Shown piece by piece: positions 10,801 through 20,400 of a stretch of DNA of 64,000 nucleotides. How positions within the stretch are numbered: position 1 is the stretch's first letter; each line of letters begins with the position of its first letter. The notes beneath the pieces are model-generated. The model searched no databases. It saw only the letters and a list, made by a program, of their open reading frames with translations, and had not been told where the DNA came from. The position numbers were made by a program, and so were the translations under genes. Source of the stretch: Lasioglossum baleicum (taxonomy: Eukaryota; Arthropoda; Insecta; Hymenoptera; Halictidae); contig NC_134932.1 in NCBI RefSeq assembly GCF_051020765.1, positions 9,052,001-9,116,000 on the forward strand, in the 5' to 3' direction.

Positions 10801-11241
10801 AAGATCATATCTGCTTGCTTGCAGCGTTTTGTTACATACAAGACACTTCGCCTCGTATGGATTTCCTTCGCATTTCGCCAACCATGGCATAAAAGAAGGA
10901 TCCGACAGCCACGAATCGACGAACTTCTTCGTACACATCTTTTTCGGAGCTGGCGGTTGCATATCGCTCGTAGGGCTATCGGTATCTGTCTCTGTATTTG
11001 TTAATAAAATTTAGATTACTAAACGATTTATACAATACGGATACACAAATGCGACACCACAGAAATAAGATATAGATATTTACATCATAGTTTTAGAATG
11101 AATATTACTCAAAAAATGTTTTGCTTCTAAAAATTCAAAGTGCAAAAATATTAAGTAAACAGATATATTACCTTCAGTAGATACCATATTCATAGCCTCG
11201 CTGGAAATACTAGGATTAGGGCTTTCCGCAGATTCAGCCAT
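7895..11241 (-). CDS. BED zinc finger-BTB fusion gene, copy A, probably splice-damaged
   Basis: Exons by comparison with copy B: 11241-11172, 10991-10692, from 9161 (end disrupted), 8863-8513, 8377-7895. Exons 1-2 encode a BED-type finger (CLVC with His 14 and 20 residues after the second Cys). Exon 3 is a Gln/Pro-rich linker. Exon 4 is a complete BTB/POZ domain (VYLRWNSY, FVDVTLACEG, CHKMILSSCSDY, FMYHGEV). Exon 5 is acidic and Ser/Pro-rich. Relative to copy B about 33 bp are missing at the end of exon 3, removing the in-frame donor. The next good donor (GTAAGT, exon end 8897) is in the wrong phase and gives a stop at once. So this copy may yield only the BED-linker part, or be a young pseudogene. 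All other exons are open. BTB proteins of this insect group are usually nuclear DNA-binding regulators; the role here is unknown. Confidence 0.7.
9517..10325 (+). mobile_element. Dead mariner-type transposon in the BED-BTB intron, copy A
   Basis: A left-end-like GATCAAATATAAACGAGAC is followed by an N-terminal transposase fragment (VRQRIIIKFLTHEGDKPAEI). After a break come C-terminal pieces resembling VFFDQRGVLHIDF, LLHDNV and HPPYSPDLSPCDFHLFG, the catalytic core of mariner transposases. A 43-bp inverted repeat (about 9788-9830 and 9870-9912) sits in the gap where the middle of the gene is missing. Several frameshifts make it inactive. The same remnant in copy B shows that it inserted before the duplication. 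Confidence 0.85.
10340..10691 (-). mobile_element. hAT-like transposase remnant (DUF4371 type), copy A
   Basis: A minus-strand frame contains YVPMVHAAHPDC, KRSKIAAIIKNVL and LFTIPIDESTDIA followed by ILVRYV. This matches the N-terminal part of ZBED/DUF4371-type hAT transposases, including the DESTD catalytic segment. It follows the BED exon directly, one reading frame off, inside what is now an intron. I read it as the discarded rest of the transposase that supplied the BED finger. Confidence 0.75.
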
Positions 11242-11337
11242 GATATTACTACCTATTTATAAAATAACATTTGATATGATACACACAATAAGCATAATAT
11301 ATGTAAGTCCACAATTTAAAAAAAAATAGCTTATAAT

Positions 11338-11515
11338 TAAACTGCGGATGCTTATACATTGATGAGGAATTTAAATGTACAAAAAACTGCAGAATCTCCA
11401 TAACATTTAAAAATATAGAAAATATTTAAACTGGACTAGTCATTATAGTATTTGAAGTATTCAAAAAATTTCTATTTCAGCACCCAGCATTTCTTTCAGT
11501 TCTCAAAAATATGAA
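11338..11515. mobile_element. hAT-type MITE, left part, copy A
   Basis: Begins TAAACTGCGGATGC, preceded by CTTATAAT. The right end is lost next to the palindromic element at 11541. The matching complete copy in block B ends with CTTATAAT, so the two copies together recover the original 8-bp target duplication. Confidence 0.7.
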
Positions 11516-11540
11516 TTTAATCATATATATACATGCATTT

Positions 11541-11760
11541 ATATCAGGATGGGCAGAAATAGCACGCGTGCTAGTGATTCTCAAGGAATACCCCCACTTC
11601 TCCCGGCCGCGCGTCTCAATCCCCTTGGCGGCCGTAGTTGCTCCGAGCCCATTGGCCGCCACGGGGAGCGAGACGCGCGGCCGAGAGAAGTGGGGGTATT
11701 CCACGGGTATTCCTTGAGATTCCCTAGCTCGCGTGCTATTTCTGCCCATGCCTGATTTAT
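11541..11760. mobile_element. GC-rich palindromic (foldback) element, copy A only
   Basis: Arms of about 90-105 bp. The left arm runs through GGGCAGAAATAGCACGCG and GAATACCCCCACTTCTC to CGGCCGCGCGTCTC; the right arm is its near-exact reverse complement. The core resembles that of the palindrome at 51796-52003. It lies in the 5' UTR intron of BED-BTB copy A and is absent from copy B, so it arrived after the duplication or was lost from B. Confidence 0.8.
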
Positions 11761-12271
11761 ATTACATATTTGAACTTTAATCATCTAATATTCAATGTAT
11801 GCATTACCTGCTTTCTCAATAATTTGCAATAATGCGTAGTATAAAATAATACAAACGGCACTCCAAAACTTTGATTCTTACTACACTGCACACCAAAACC
11901 AACCAAAACAGAATTCACAAACTAACTTCCTAATTTCACCGGGTGAACTCGGGTGAAGTTCATCCAAGCAGTGATGCTAGTCGGATCACCTTTTCTCGCG
12001 CATGCGTGGCGATTTTAGCCTCAGTAAAGTACGATTCTCGAGAAAATGTGGCATCTTGAGCGCCCCGCAGAATATTAAGAAATAAAATTTAACATTTAAC
12101 ATTGCATCAAAATAATCAAGTACTTTTATTCAATAGAATTTGTTCGTACTAAAAAATGCAAGAACTTATCGAATGACCTGATATACCTTCCCGCAAGAGA
12201 TTCTCGAACCCTCATTTTCCGCTTGCCAAGGAAAATGCTTCCTTAAACTCACTTCATTCAAACTTATTTTC

Positions 12272-12277
12272 TTTATT
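12272..12277 (-). terminator. Poly(A) signal, BED-BTB copy B
   Basis: Minus-strand AATAAA immediately after the stop codon that begins at 12281, as in copy A. Confidence 0.6.
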
Positions 12278-12278
12278 A

Positions 12279-15200
12279 CTAAATAGGTTTCTTTTCTTTC
12301 GACGATTCCATTTGATCTTCACTGTCGTTTATGTCCAGTGGGTCGGAAATTTCACAGAAATTCATTTCCCTTTCACCATCGGTTATTTCGTTGCCAACCG
12401 GATCATCGTCTTCTTGTAGATTCACTAGCTTTTCGAAGTTTGAAGGGTTCGAACTATCTTCGTTATTCTCGGGGAATATCGTGGGACTTAGGGATATATG
12501 TAACGGTTCCATTTTGACTGTGGTAGTGGGCGACGTCGGGGTTACTGGCCGTTGTAAGCGTATCTTTTTGAATGGATTTGGCTCGATTGATTCTGTATAT
12601 AGCCTGTATATTGCTGTATATTGTTTCTGCGCGGGTTTTGGACTAGATGGTGTAGAAACTCCGGAAGTGGAAGCTTTCTCTTTGGTCTCCGATGCGGCTA
12701 GAGGAACTGATTGTGCTGTTGCTGGCTTAGATTGCGGGATCAGTATCGGAGGCTCTGGATTCTAAAAGAATAAACAATCGCTGTAAGACATTATAATAGA
12801 ACGCTCTATGGCAATGTAACACCTCGTCAAGAAAAAAACATTTCGTTTCTTCGCTGTCAAGATGACATTAGCTCTTGTAGGATGTACATGTTTTACCTGC
12901 GAAGAAGGATTTGGACCAACTAATCCTTTTACTTGCAGTGCTTCGGCTGCTTTCAACAATTGTGGCAATTTGTCATGGGCAACATTGACTTCGCCATGAT
13001 ACATAAATTTGACTAGCGCTTCGACTTCCCAGAACTTAAGATCTTTCATTAAAATAATCGGATGCTGACACGGGTTCTCGCGTAATAATTCTGCAAGGTA
13101 ATCGCTGCACGACGATAATATCATTTTATGACACTTTAATGCGCGACCCTCGCAGGCCAGGGTAACATCAACGAACTGCTCCGAGTCCAATAGAGATGAA
13201 AAACTGTTTTGCATGTTATTATGATAACTATTCCATCTTAAGTAGACCTGAAACATACAAGTGTTCGATATTTAACTTACCGATATGGAAGATGAACGTG
13301 CAAACGATACTTCGAGGTAGTTTCAAATAAATACCTCGGTAGGTTGTTGATGTACAATATTATGAGGTAACCCTTCATTAGGTTGCCTAGGTGGCATTTT
13401 AATAGTTGTTAGCGCGACTTGTTCTACTTCTGAGGGTATTGTTTTTAATTCAAGAGTCTCTGGTTGTCGTTGCTGTTGCTGTGGTATTGCCGCTGGAGCA
13501 ATGTTTGTTATGTGTGGCCTTACCAAGGATTGCGTAGCTATCTTTATGGCCTTTGTAGTTGTATTAGCGGGTGGTAATACTGCAAAAGAAAATCAACTTT
13601 CTTTACATAACGTATAAATATAAATAATAAACTAGCTACAACCATTATTTCTTTTGGCACATATCAGTACTAGACAGTATTACGATTATATATATTCAGA
13701 GGATATTGCAAAGACAATAATACTAACAATAGATTCTTCTGTATGTAGAAAGATATACATTTCTTTAATCATAGACGCCGATATCATCGAGCATACGTGA
13801 AAATAAACTTTCAGCGATAGTCTTTATCCTTTCAACTTTTTATACAAATTGGATGGTGCCAGTGCCAAGTTTGAAATGGCCTTGTACCGTCAGGTTCGCA
13901 CATCTTATTAATTTTTTTCCAAAATTGAACTACTAGGGCGGATCAAATATAAACGAGACTTTTGTTTCTGTGCTCCTAAGATTAATGGGAGCAGGATGCC
14001 GCTTCTAGAGTGAATTGCTAGGGATGTCAGGTGAGGGGAGAGCAGGCTGTTGTTCGGTTCGGACACATGGGGCGTTTGTAAATACGATGTCAGAGCAACA
14101 AGTGCACGGGTCAGTTAGGCAACGCATTATTATTAAATTTCTGACACATGAAGGCGACAAACCGGCGGAAATTCGGCACAGTTCAAGGATCAAACACTTT
14201 CAAGAGCGGTAATTATTTTCACGGCGCTCAGGTTCGATCAATTTCTACACTAAATGAATATAGCTAAGAGAGGCATGAAACGTTATGGTTCGTGTAGAAA
14301 TTGATCGAACCTGAGCGCCGTGAAAATAATTACCATTCTTTCAAATAGTACGATCGTGAAAATACCTCCTTTATCACTTTCAAGAGCCTTGTAACGAAAC
14401 AAGTCAGTATGGAGTGGCGGAGGAAGGAGGAGGCAGCACCTGTGAAAGCTATGACGCAGTTGTCAGCTGGCAAAGTACTCGCAACTGTCTTTTTCGACCA
14501 GCGTGGCGTGGCGTTTTGCACATTGATTTCTTGCATGAGCATCGCACAATAAATACTGGTTATTACTGTCAGCTCCTGAAGGAAGTAAAGGTTGCCTATC
14601 GTTCCAAAAGATGTGACCAACCGATTCGAGATGTCATTCTCCTCCATGATAACGTCTGGAAATGAGGTGGACTCTACTTGACCACCCTTCCTACAGCCCT
14701 GACCTATCGTCTTGCGATTTCCATCTGTTTGGGCTGTTTATATTTGTATAAACTTTCTGCTGTTGCATCCTTCACTTTGACATAGTCTCATAAGTACGTA
14801 TGTTGTTAGCTTCATGCACGTATCGCACCAAAATGTATAAAGCTTTTATGCGAGCTATGTCTGTGCTTTCGTCTATAGGAATAGTAAACAATTTTTGCTT
14901 TAATAGTCTTGTTGTCCTTTCAGTAATTGTTTTGCTAAGGACATTTTTTATGATGGCTGCGATTTTCGATCTCTTGAACTGCATTTTCTTAAGACTAAGA
15001 CAGTTGCAGTCAGGATGTGCAGCATGAACCATCGGAACGTAATGTTTGTAAGAGTAAAATCTTCTGCTATGATGCACTATATCTAATACGTATCTTAATT
15101 TAGCTTTCTTTACCTGTATTGCTGCCGCTACCGTTGTCGTCCACCTCCGAAGTGGTTCCTCCTGCAACCATTCCAGCTGCAGCCATATACCTGAGATGTG

Positions 15201-15657
15201 CTTTGGCAGAACTGTGTCGGACAAGATCATATCTGACTGCTTGTAGCGTTTTGTTACATACAAGACACTTCGCCTCACGTGGTTTTCCTTCGCATTTCGC
15301 CAACCATGGCATGAAAGAAGGATCCGACAGCCATGATTCCTGGAAATTAACCCTACGCACCGCCCTAGGAGCTGATGGTTGCATACCGCTCATGGGGCTA
15401 TCGGTATCTGTATTTGTTAATAAAATTTAAATTAAAAATTGATTTATAAAATACGGATACACAAATGCGACACCACAGTAATAAGATATAGGTATTTACA
15501 TCATAGTTCTAGAATGAATATTACTCAAAAAATGTTTTTCTTCTCTAAATACAGAGTGTAAAAATATTAAGTAAATAAATATATTACCTTCAGTAGATAT
15601 AATATTCATAGCCTCGCTGGAAATACTGGAACTAGGGCTTCCCACGGATTTAGCCAT
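12279..15657 (-). CDS. BED zinc finger-BTB fusion gene, copy B, intact
   Basis: Exons 15657-15588, 15407-15114, 13579-13335, 13247-12897 and 12761-12279 join in phase into 480 codons plus stop, with good GT-AG sites. Residues about 49-94 form a BED-type finger: W49, W58, then C71, C74, H88, H94. Residues 120-203 are a low-complexity Gln/Pro linker (IPQQQQRQP). Residues 204-320 are a BTB/POZ domain of the ttk/bric-a-brac type (LRWNSY, FVDVTLACEG, CHKMILSSCSDYLAELL, EVEALVKFMYHGEV, LLKAAEALQVKGL). Residues 321-480 are Ser/Pro-rich then strongly acidic. A 5' UTR exon ending at 16001 is likely. The order BED then BTB is unusual, since BTB is normally N-terminal. BTB suggests dimerisation and recruitment of chromatin regulators, the BED finger DNA binding; the target is unknown. 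Confidence 0.8.
13939..14747 (+). mobile_element. Dead mariner-type transposon, copy B
   Basis: The copy of 9517-10325, about 99% identical by eye, with the same breaks and the same internal 43-bp inverted repeat. It lies in the intron between the BED and linker exons. Confidence 0.85.
14762..15113 (-). mobile_element. hAT-like transposase remnant, copy B
   Basis: Practically identical to 10340-10691 and with the same DESTD-containing frame. It directly follows the BED exon donor at 15113-15112. Confidence 0.75.
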
Positions 15658-15749
15658 GATACAACCTATTTATAAAATTATATTTTAGACGATACACACA
15701 ATAAGCATAATATATGCAAGTCCACAATTTAAAAAAAATAGCTAATAAT

Positions 15750-15950
15750 TAAACTGCGGATGCTTATAAATTGATGAGGAATTTAAATGTACAAAAAGCT
15801 GTAGAATCTCCATAACATGTAAAAATATAGAAAATATTTAAACTAAACTAGTCATTATAGTATTTCAAGTATTCAAGAAATTTCTATGTCAGCTTCTTTC
15901 CTTTCTTTCAGTTCCCAAAAATATGAATTTGCGTAAACATCCGCAGTCTA
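15750..15950. mobile_element. hAT-type MITE, complete copy, block B
   Basis: 201 bp, from TAAACTGCGGATGC to GCATCCGCAGTCTA-like. Flanks are CTAATAAT (left) and CTTATAAT (right); block A keeps CTTATAAT on its left, so the left copy here has changed by one base. Confidence 0.8.
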
Positions 15951-16134
15951 CTTATAATCATTTGAACTATATGATTTAATATACAATGTGTATACATTAC
16001 CTGCTTTCTCAATACTTTTAAAACAAAATGTATAGTATAAAATACTGCAAACGGCACTCTAAAACTTCGATCCTTGCTACACTGCACAGTTGCACACCAA
16101 GCAACACCAAGCGTCTGTAAGTAAACTGAAGTCA

Positions 16135-16340
16135 ACCAGGCTTGCCATATTCCGCGCGTGCCAGGCCCCTTACCGCTGCGCCCCTCGCCATGCTACTACG
16201 CTGAGCCCGCCCCACTCTTCCCACTAACACGCGGTACGCGTCAGTGTAGTGGGAAGAGTGGGGCGAGCTCAGCGTAGTAGCGCGGCGAGGGGCGCAGCGG
16301 TAAGGGGCCTGGCACGCGCGGAATATGGCAAGCCTGCTGT
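16135..16340. mobile_element. GC-rich palindrome with about 90-bp arms
   Basis: The left arm (caggcttgccatattccgcg onward) and the right arm are almost perfect reverse complements around a loop of about 20 bp near 16225-16245. It looks like a foldback/MITE element. Part of the arm is repeated at 17128-17185. Confidence 0.8.
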
Positions 16341-16479
16341 AAACATCTGTACTGTGAACATCTGTCTATGACATCTGTAAACTGCTGTAAACTGAATAGC
16401 TGACTTCACTTTCACTTTTCACCCAAGACCATAGACATATAGAGATAGACTGCGCCATTACTGCGCCGTCTTATGGGCG

Positions 16480-16988
16480 AGTTGAAGCCCACAATGGCGG
16501 CGCGTGGTACAAAGAGTGAGAGAGAGAGCATTAGCCGGGGTCCATAGCGCTCTCTTCCTAATTGATGTATCGGTGGGGAAAGATTCCCCTACTTGCTTGC
16601 TAGATAATGTAGATTTCTACATAGTATTGATTAATTTGGTTTTTGACATTTATTTGTTTTTTGGTTCCCTACCAACGAATTGTAAAATAATAACAGATTA
16701 GAATAAACATTCAAAGACACACGTTTATTTATTGGACGTAATTAAGTGAAACCATATTTATTTTAAGAATGGTAAAAAAGTGCTGCATCTGCAAGCTCCA
16801 ATATGCTCCTGACGTTACTTTTCATTAAAAAAGTAACTAAGTAGAAATTTTTTTACTATGTAGAAATCTACATTATCTAGCAAGCAAGTAGGGGAATCTT
16901 TCCCCACCGACACATCAATTAGAAAGAGAGCGCTATGGACCCCGCCTAATGCTCTCTCTCTCGCACGCCGCCATTGTGGGCTTCAGCG
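16480..16988. mobile_element. Foldback element with about 140-bp inverted arms
   Basis: The left arm (16482-16637) starts near GAAGCCCACAATGGCGG and ends TAGATTTCTACATAGT. The right arm (16851-16986) is its reverse complement. The loop of about 210 bp is AT-rich and has no coding frame. It is likely a non-autonomous DNA transposon. Confidence 0.8.
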
Positions 16989-17194
16989 CTTCGTACAGGC
17001 CCAAGCCAAGCCGTCCGTGGCGTCGCGCGGAACAAGAGAACGACCGTTAGGTTCCCTACCTGCTCCCACTGGCGAGGAGTTGGACAAGCCAGAGCCAGGC
17101 GGGCTTAGCCCAGCAGATGGGCGAGGGGCGCAGCGGTAAGGGGCCTGGTACACCGCGCGGAATATGGCAAGCCTGCTGCATACTACTGCCATAC

Positions 17195-17365
17195 TATCTC
17201 TATCCAAGGAGAGAACAGTACCGTGTGAAGACCAGTTTTCGTTCGTCGCTGCGCATCTTCGCCCTAATTGGTTCAAGAAAGTGGGGAGTGAGAGATGATA
17301 GGCTCGCTGCGCCCCACCATCTTCCAAGCTGCGCGCAACGGTACTGTTCTTTCGTTGTATAATGA
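17195..17365. mobile_element. TA-type MITE related to 40876-41060
   Basis: The core from CCAGTTTTCGTTCGTC through AATTGGTTCAAGAAAGTGGG to AAGCTGCGCG matches the element at 40876. The ends (GAGAGAACAGTACCGT and its complement) are a diverged version of the same terminal repeat. It lies about 90 bp ahead of the eIF5B start codon and may provide part of its 5' UTR. Confidence 0.65.
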
Positions 17366-17454
17366 ATATGTAGATCGCTGGATCGTGGAATTTCAGGCTT
17401 GCCACAAGTTGTCGGCCCGACAGTACAAAAGGAAATTCTCGAAAGCGGATCAAG

Positions 17455-20400
17455 ATGCAGGAAGCTCAGCCGAAGAAAGGCAAGAAAGGTGAGGAGACAG
17501 CGGTACATTGTATTTACAAAAGAAAACAGTGTCATTTTACATCACCGTGTTGGATCTTTAATATTTTTGAAACATATTTAACGCGTTCTTCTTACACGAG
17601 AACTGTCGTCTGCTTTAACATAACCTAAACTTAACCACTATCCCGATGCATACGGAGAACGTAAAAACTAAAAATACGTTTGTTCATCGGGTTTGGAGTG
17701 CGATTAATGAAGCTTCTGATTGTTCATCCTCTTCCACAATATTGAACATCGTTCTATTCCTCTTCGCATCCTAGAAATGACTGTAATTCAACTTCGGTTT
17801 TCGAATGCATATTTTACGTGCCCGAAGTAGATATCCACGAGATTTTCTTCTTTGCCGGATTTATACGTATTGCTGACAATGCAGCAATGTTTAAATATCT
17901 GGTAATCACCGATGCTGTTACATTGTCAAAATCAGTGAAAAGTGAAAGTTGTCCGGTTGTGAACCAGATAGTGAAAGTACCATGAGTGGCAGGGTGTGAT
18001 TTCATAACTTGAATAAAATTGAATGTCACATTGGAGCTCGATTCCTTTTAAATAATTGAACGAATCTAGTGTTACATTTCTGCTTGCATCCGATTGCAAC
18101 ATTGTTATTACGTAACATAATGAAATTTATTAAATAAGAAATGTTGATGATCTTGTTTGCACACTCGGTTTCTGAATAAATATGCTTTCTTTTAATCTGT
18201 ATGTTATATTTTTATCTTGATAGAATAACTTTCTATTACTTTAATCTTTGCATTTCTGTTCTCTCTCAGGCAGAAGAAAGCGCAGCGATAGCGAAGAGGA
18301 TATCAATAAAGTATTGGCCGAATTGGAACTGGAATATTCTGGACAAAAGAAAGAGGAACCGAGCGATCCAGTCGAGCAACATAGTGATGATGACGAGGAT
18401 AAAAAGAAAAAAGAGAAGAAAGGTAAGAAAAAGGAAAAGGCTGAAGTTATTGATATTAAGGAAGAACTGAAGGCTTCGGATGAATTGGATGAGAACGATA
18501 TGGACGACGACATTGAGATCAGTACTGTGAAAACTGCTGCGCAAAAGAAGAAAGAGAAAAAAGAGAGGGAGAAACAGAAAAAATTGGCTGTAAAGAAAGC
18601 GGTATGTGATTATTATACTTATTCCTCTTTCGCGTATGGAAGAGATAGTGAAATTTATGTATTATTTAATTGCAATAGGAAATAGTGAAGAAGACAGACC
18701 AGAATGAAACGAACGATGTGGAACCTCCAGTGAATGAAACCAAGAAAGAAACTAAAAAGGAGACTAAAAAAGAAGCAAAGAAGGAACAGAAGAAGGAGCC
18801 AGAGGCGACGGTACCACAACCTACCGATATGGATACTGTTCCAGCCGAAGGCGAGGAAGGGAAGAAGAAAAAGAAGAAAGGAGCGAAAGAGGAGATCAAA
18901 GAGAAGGACAAAGGTAGCGTACAGTTTCGTAAAATTTCTGATGCTGTCAACACATTTAGTATAATAGATGTGTGCAATAGGAAAAGGTCCTGGGAAAAAG
19001 ACTATCGCTGCGATGCAGGAGGCATTGAAGAAATTAAAGGAGGATGAAGAGCGGATGAAACGAGAAGAAGAGGAAAGGTTGAAGCAAGAAGAGCTACAGG
19101 AACAGCAACGTCAGGAGATGATTCGTCTGGAACAGGAGCGTAAGGAAAGAAAGAAACTGAAGGAGAAGCAGAGGAAAGAGAGACTGAAAGCGGAAGGAAA
19201 GCTTTTAACAACGAAACAGAAACAGGACAGAGCGAGAGCGCAAGCTATGATCGCCGCGCTGAAGGCTCAAGGTTTGGATTTGCCGGAAGTAGGAGAAAAG
19301 AAGCACAGGGCAGGTAATGGAAAGCAATATACGTAACGTAGGATTTAATCGAGTACGAGAATTGTCTATTAATAATGTATCGATTTAGGAACCCGTATAA
19401 GGCCGAATAAATTGAAACAACAAACGAGTGTCGACGAAAAGGATGACGATAAAATGGACGACAGCATGACGGACACGGATAAGGTTGAAGTGGAAATTGT
19501 GGATCAGCAGATGAAAGACTCTGAGGAGAAGACTGAGGATGTTAAGGACTCGTGGGACGCTGAAAGCAGCGAAGAAGAACAGGAAGAAGGTATATTTAAC
19601 ATATTTTTGTTATATACGTAGAATATTTCTTTTTTATTAAGTTACATGTTGTTTCCTAGATAAGTCGGACGATGTACCGAAAACCCCAGACAAGGTGTCA
19701 GTCACAAAGACGAAACGAACCGATGAAATCGGTAAAGATTCGTCGGAGAGCGAGTCGGAAAGTGAAAGTGGCAGCGAGTCGGACTCCGAGGAGAGCGAAG
19801 ACGACAGCGAATTGGAAGACAAAGTATCGGACGCGATGAGAAAGAAGGAACGAGCCAAAGTACGGATACAATGTCGGAGGATAGACGCGGAGAAAAAGAA
19901 GTCGCTGGATAATCTTAGGGCTGCCGTAGTCTGCGTATTGGGTCACGTCGATACAGGTAAAACTAAGATCTTGGACAAACTTAGGAGAACGAACGTACAA
20001 GATGGCGAAGCAGGAGGTATCACGCAACAAATCGGTGCAACGAACGTACCCATCGATGCCATTCAAGAATCAACGAGACACGTTAAAGGAGTAAGTTTTG
20101 CCTTCGTATTTTCTTATGATTAGGCTGCGGGTCTTTATGCATTTATAGCAAAATTGAGTAGATGAAATTCAAAATTGTTGAAAAATTTTTTAAATTGTAG
20201 ATGTCAATATATGATTTCTCCTCGATTAAAATCATTAAGGGAAGAAGTAACATTCAATTTAGTTTCTATTTCTTGCAATCGATGCAGCATTTATGCAATT
20301 TTTATTTTGCATAAGGATCCGCAGTCTACTTATGATATATTCTGTCCAATGCCCGACAAGAACATTGCGATATTTCTTCTTTCAGTTTGCCGATAAAATA

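Larger units (their letters stand above)
7716..11900. repeat. Tandem segmental duplication, copy A
   Basis: Matches about 12107-16100 in direct orientation, with only about 200 bp between the copies. Shared content includes the whole BED-BTB gene, a mariner remnant, a hAT transposase remnant and part of a MITE. Copy A alone has a palindromic element at 11541-11760. Confidence 0.95.
12107..16100. repeat. Tandem segmental duplication, copy B
   Basis: The direct partner of 7716-11900. Divergence is uneven: near zero across the BTB exon, the mariner and the hAT remnant, but roughly 10% in the 5' part of the BED exon and the intron before it, with further divergent patches in exon 3 and the end of exon 5. 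Confidence 0.95.
16101..17454. other. Palindrome-rich region between BED-BTB copy B and eIF5B
   Basis: Divergent intergenic region that should hold the promoters of both flanking genes. It contains three palindromic elements, listed separately. A GC-rich word (GCGAGGGGCGCAGCGGTAAG and its continuation to GGAATATGGCAAGCCTGCTG) occurs three times: inverted near 16135, and direct near 16290 and 17128. No coding frame is recognised. Confidence 0.6.

Noticed and set aside
18241..18977. Minus-strand Ser/Phe-rich open frames opposite the eIF5B N-terminus
   Set aside because: Reverse translation of Lys/Glu-rich low-complexity coding sequence; no independent evidence.
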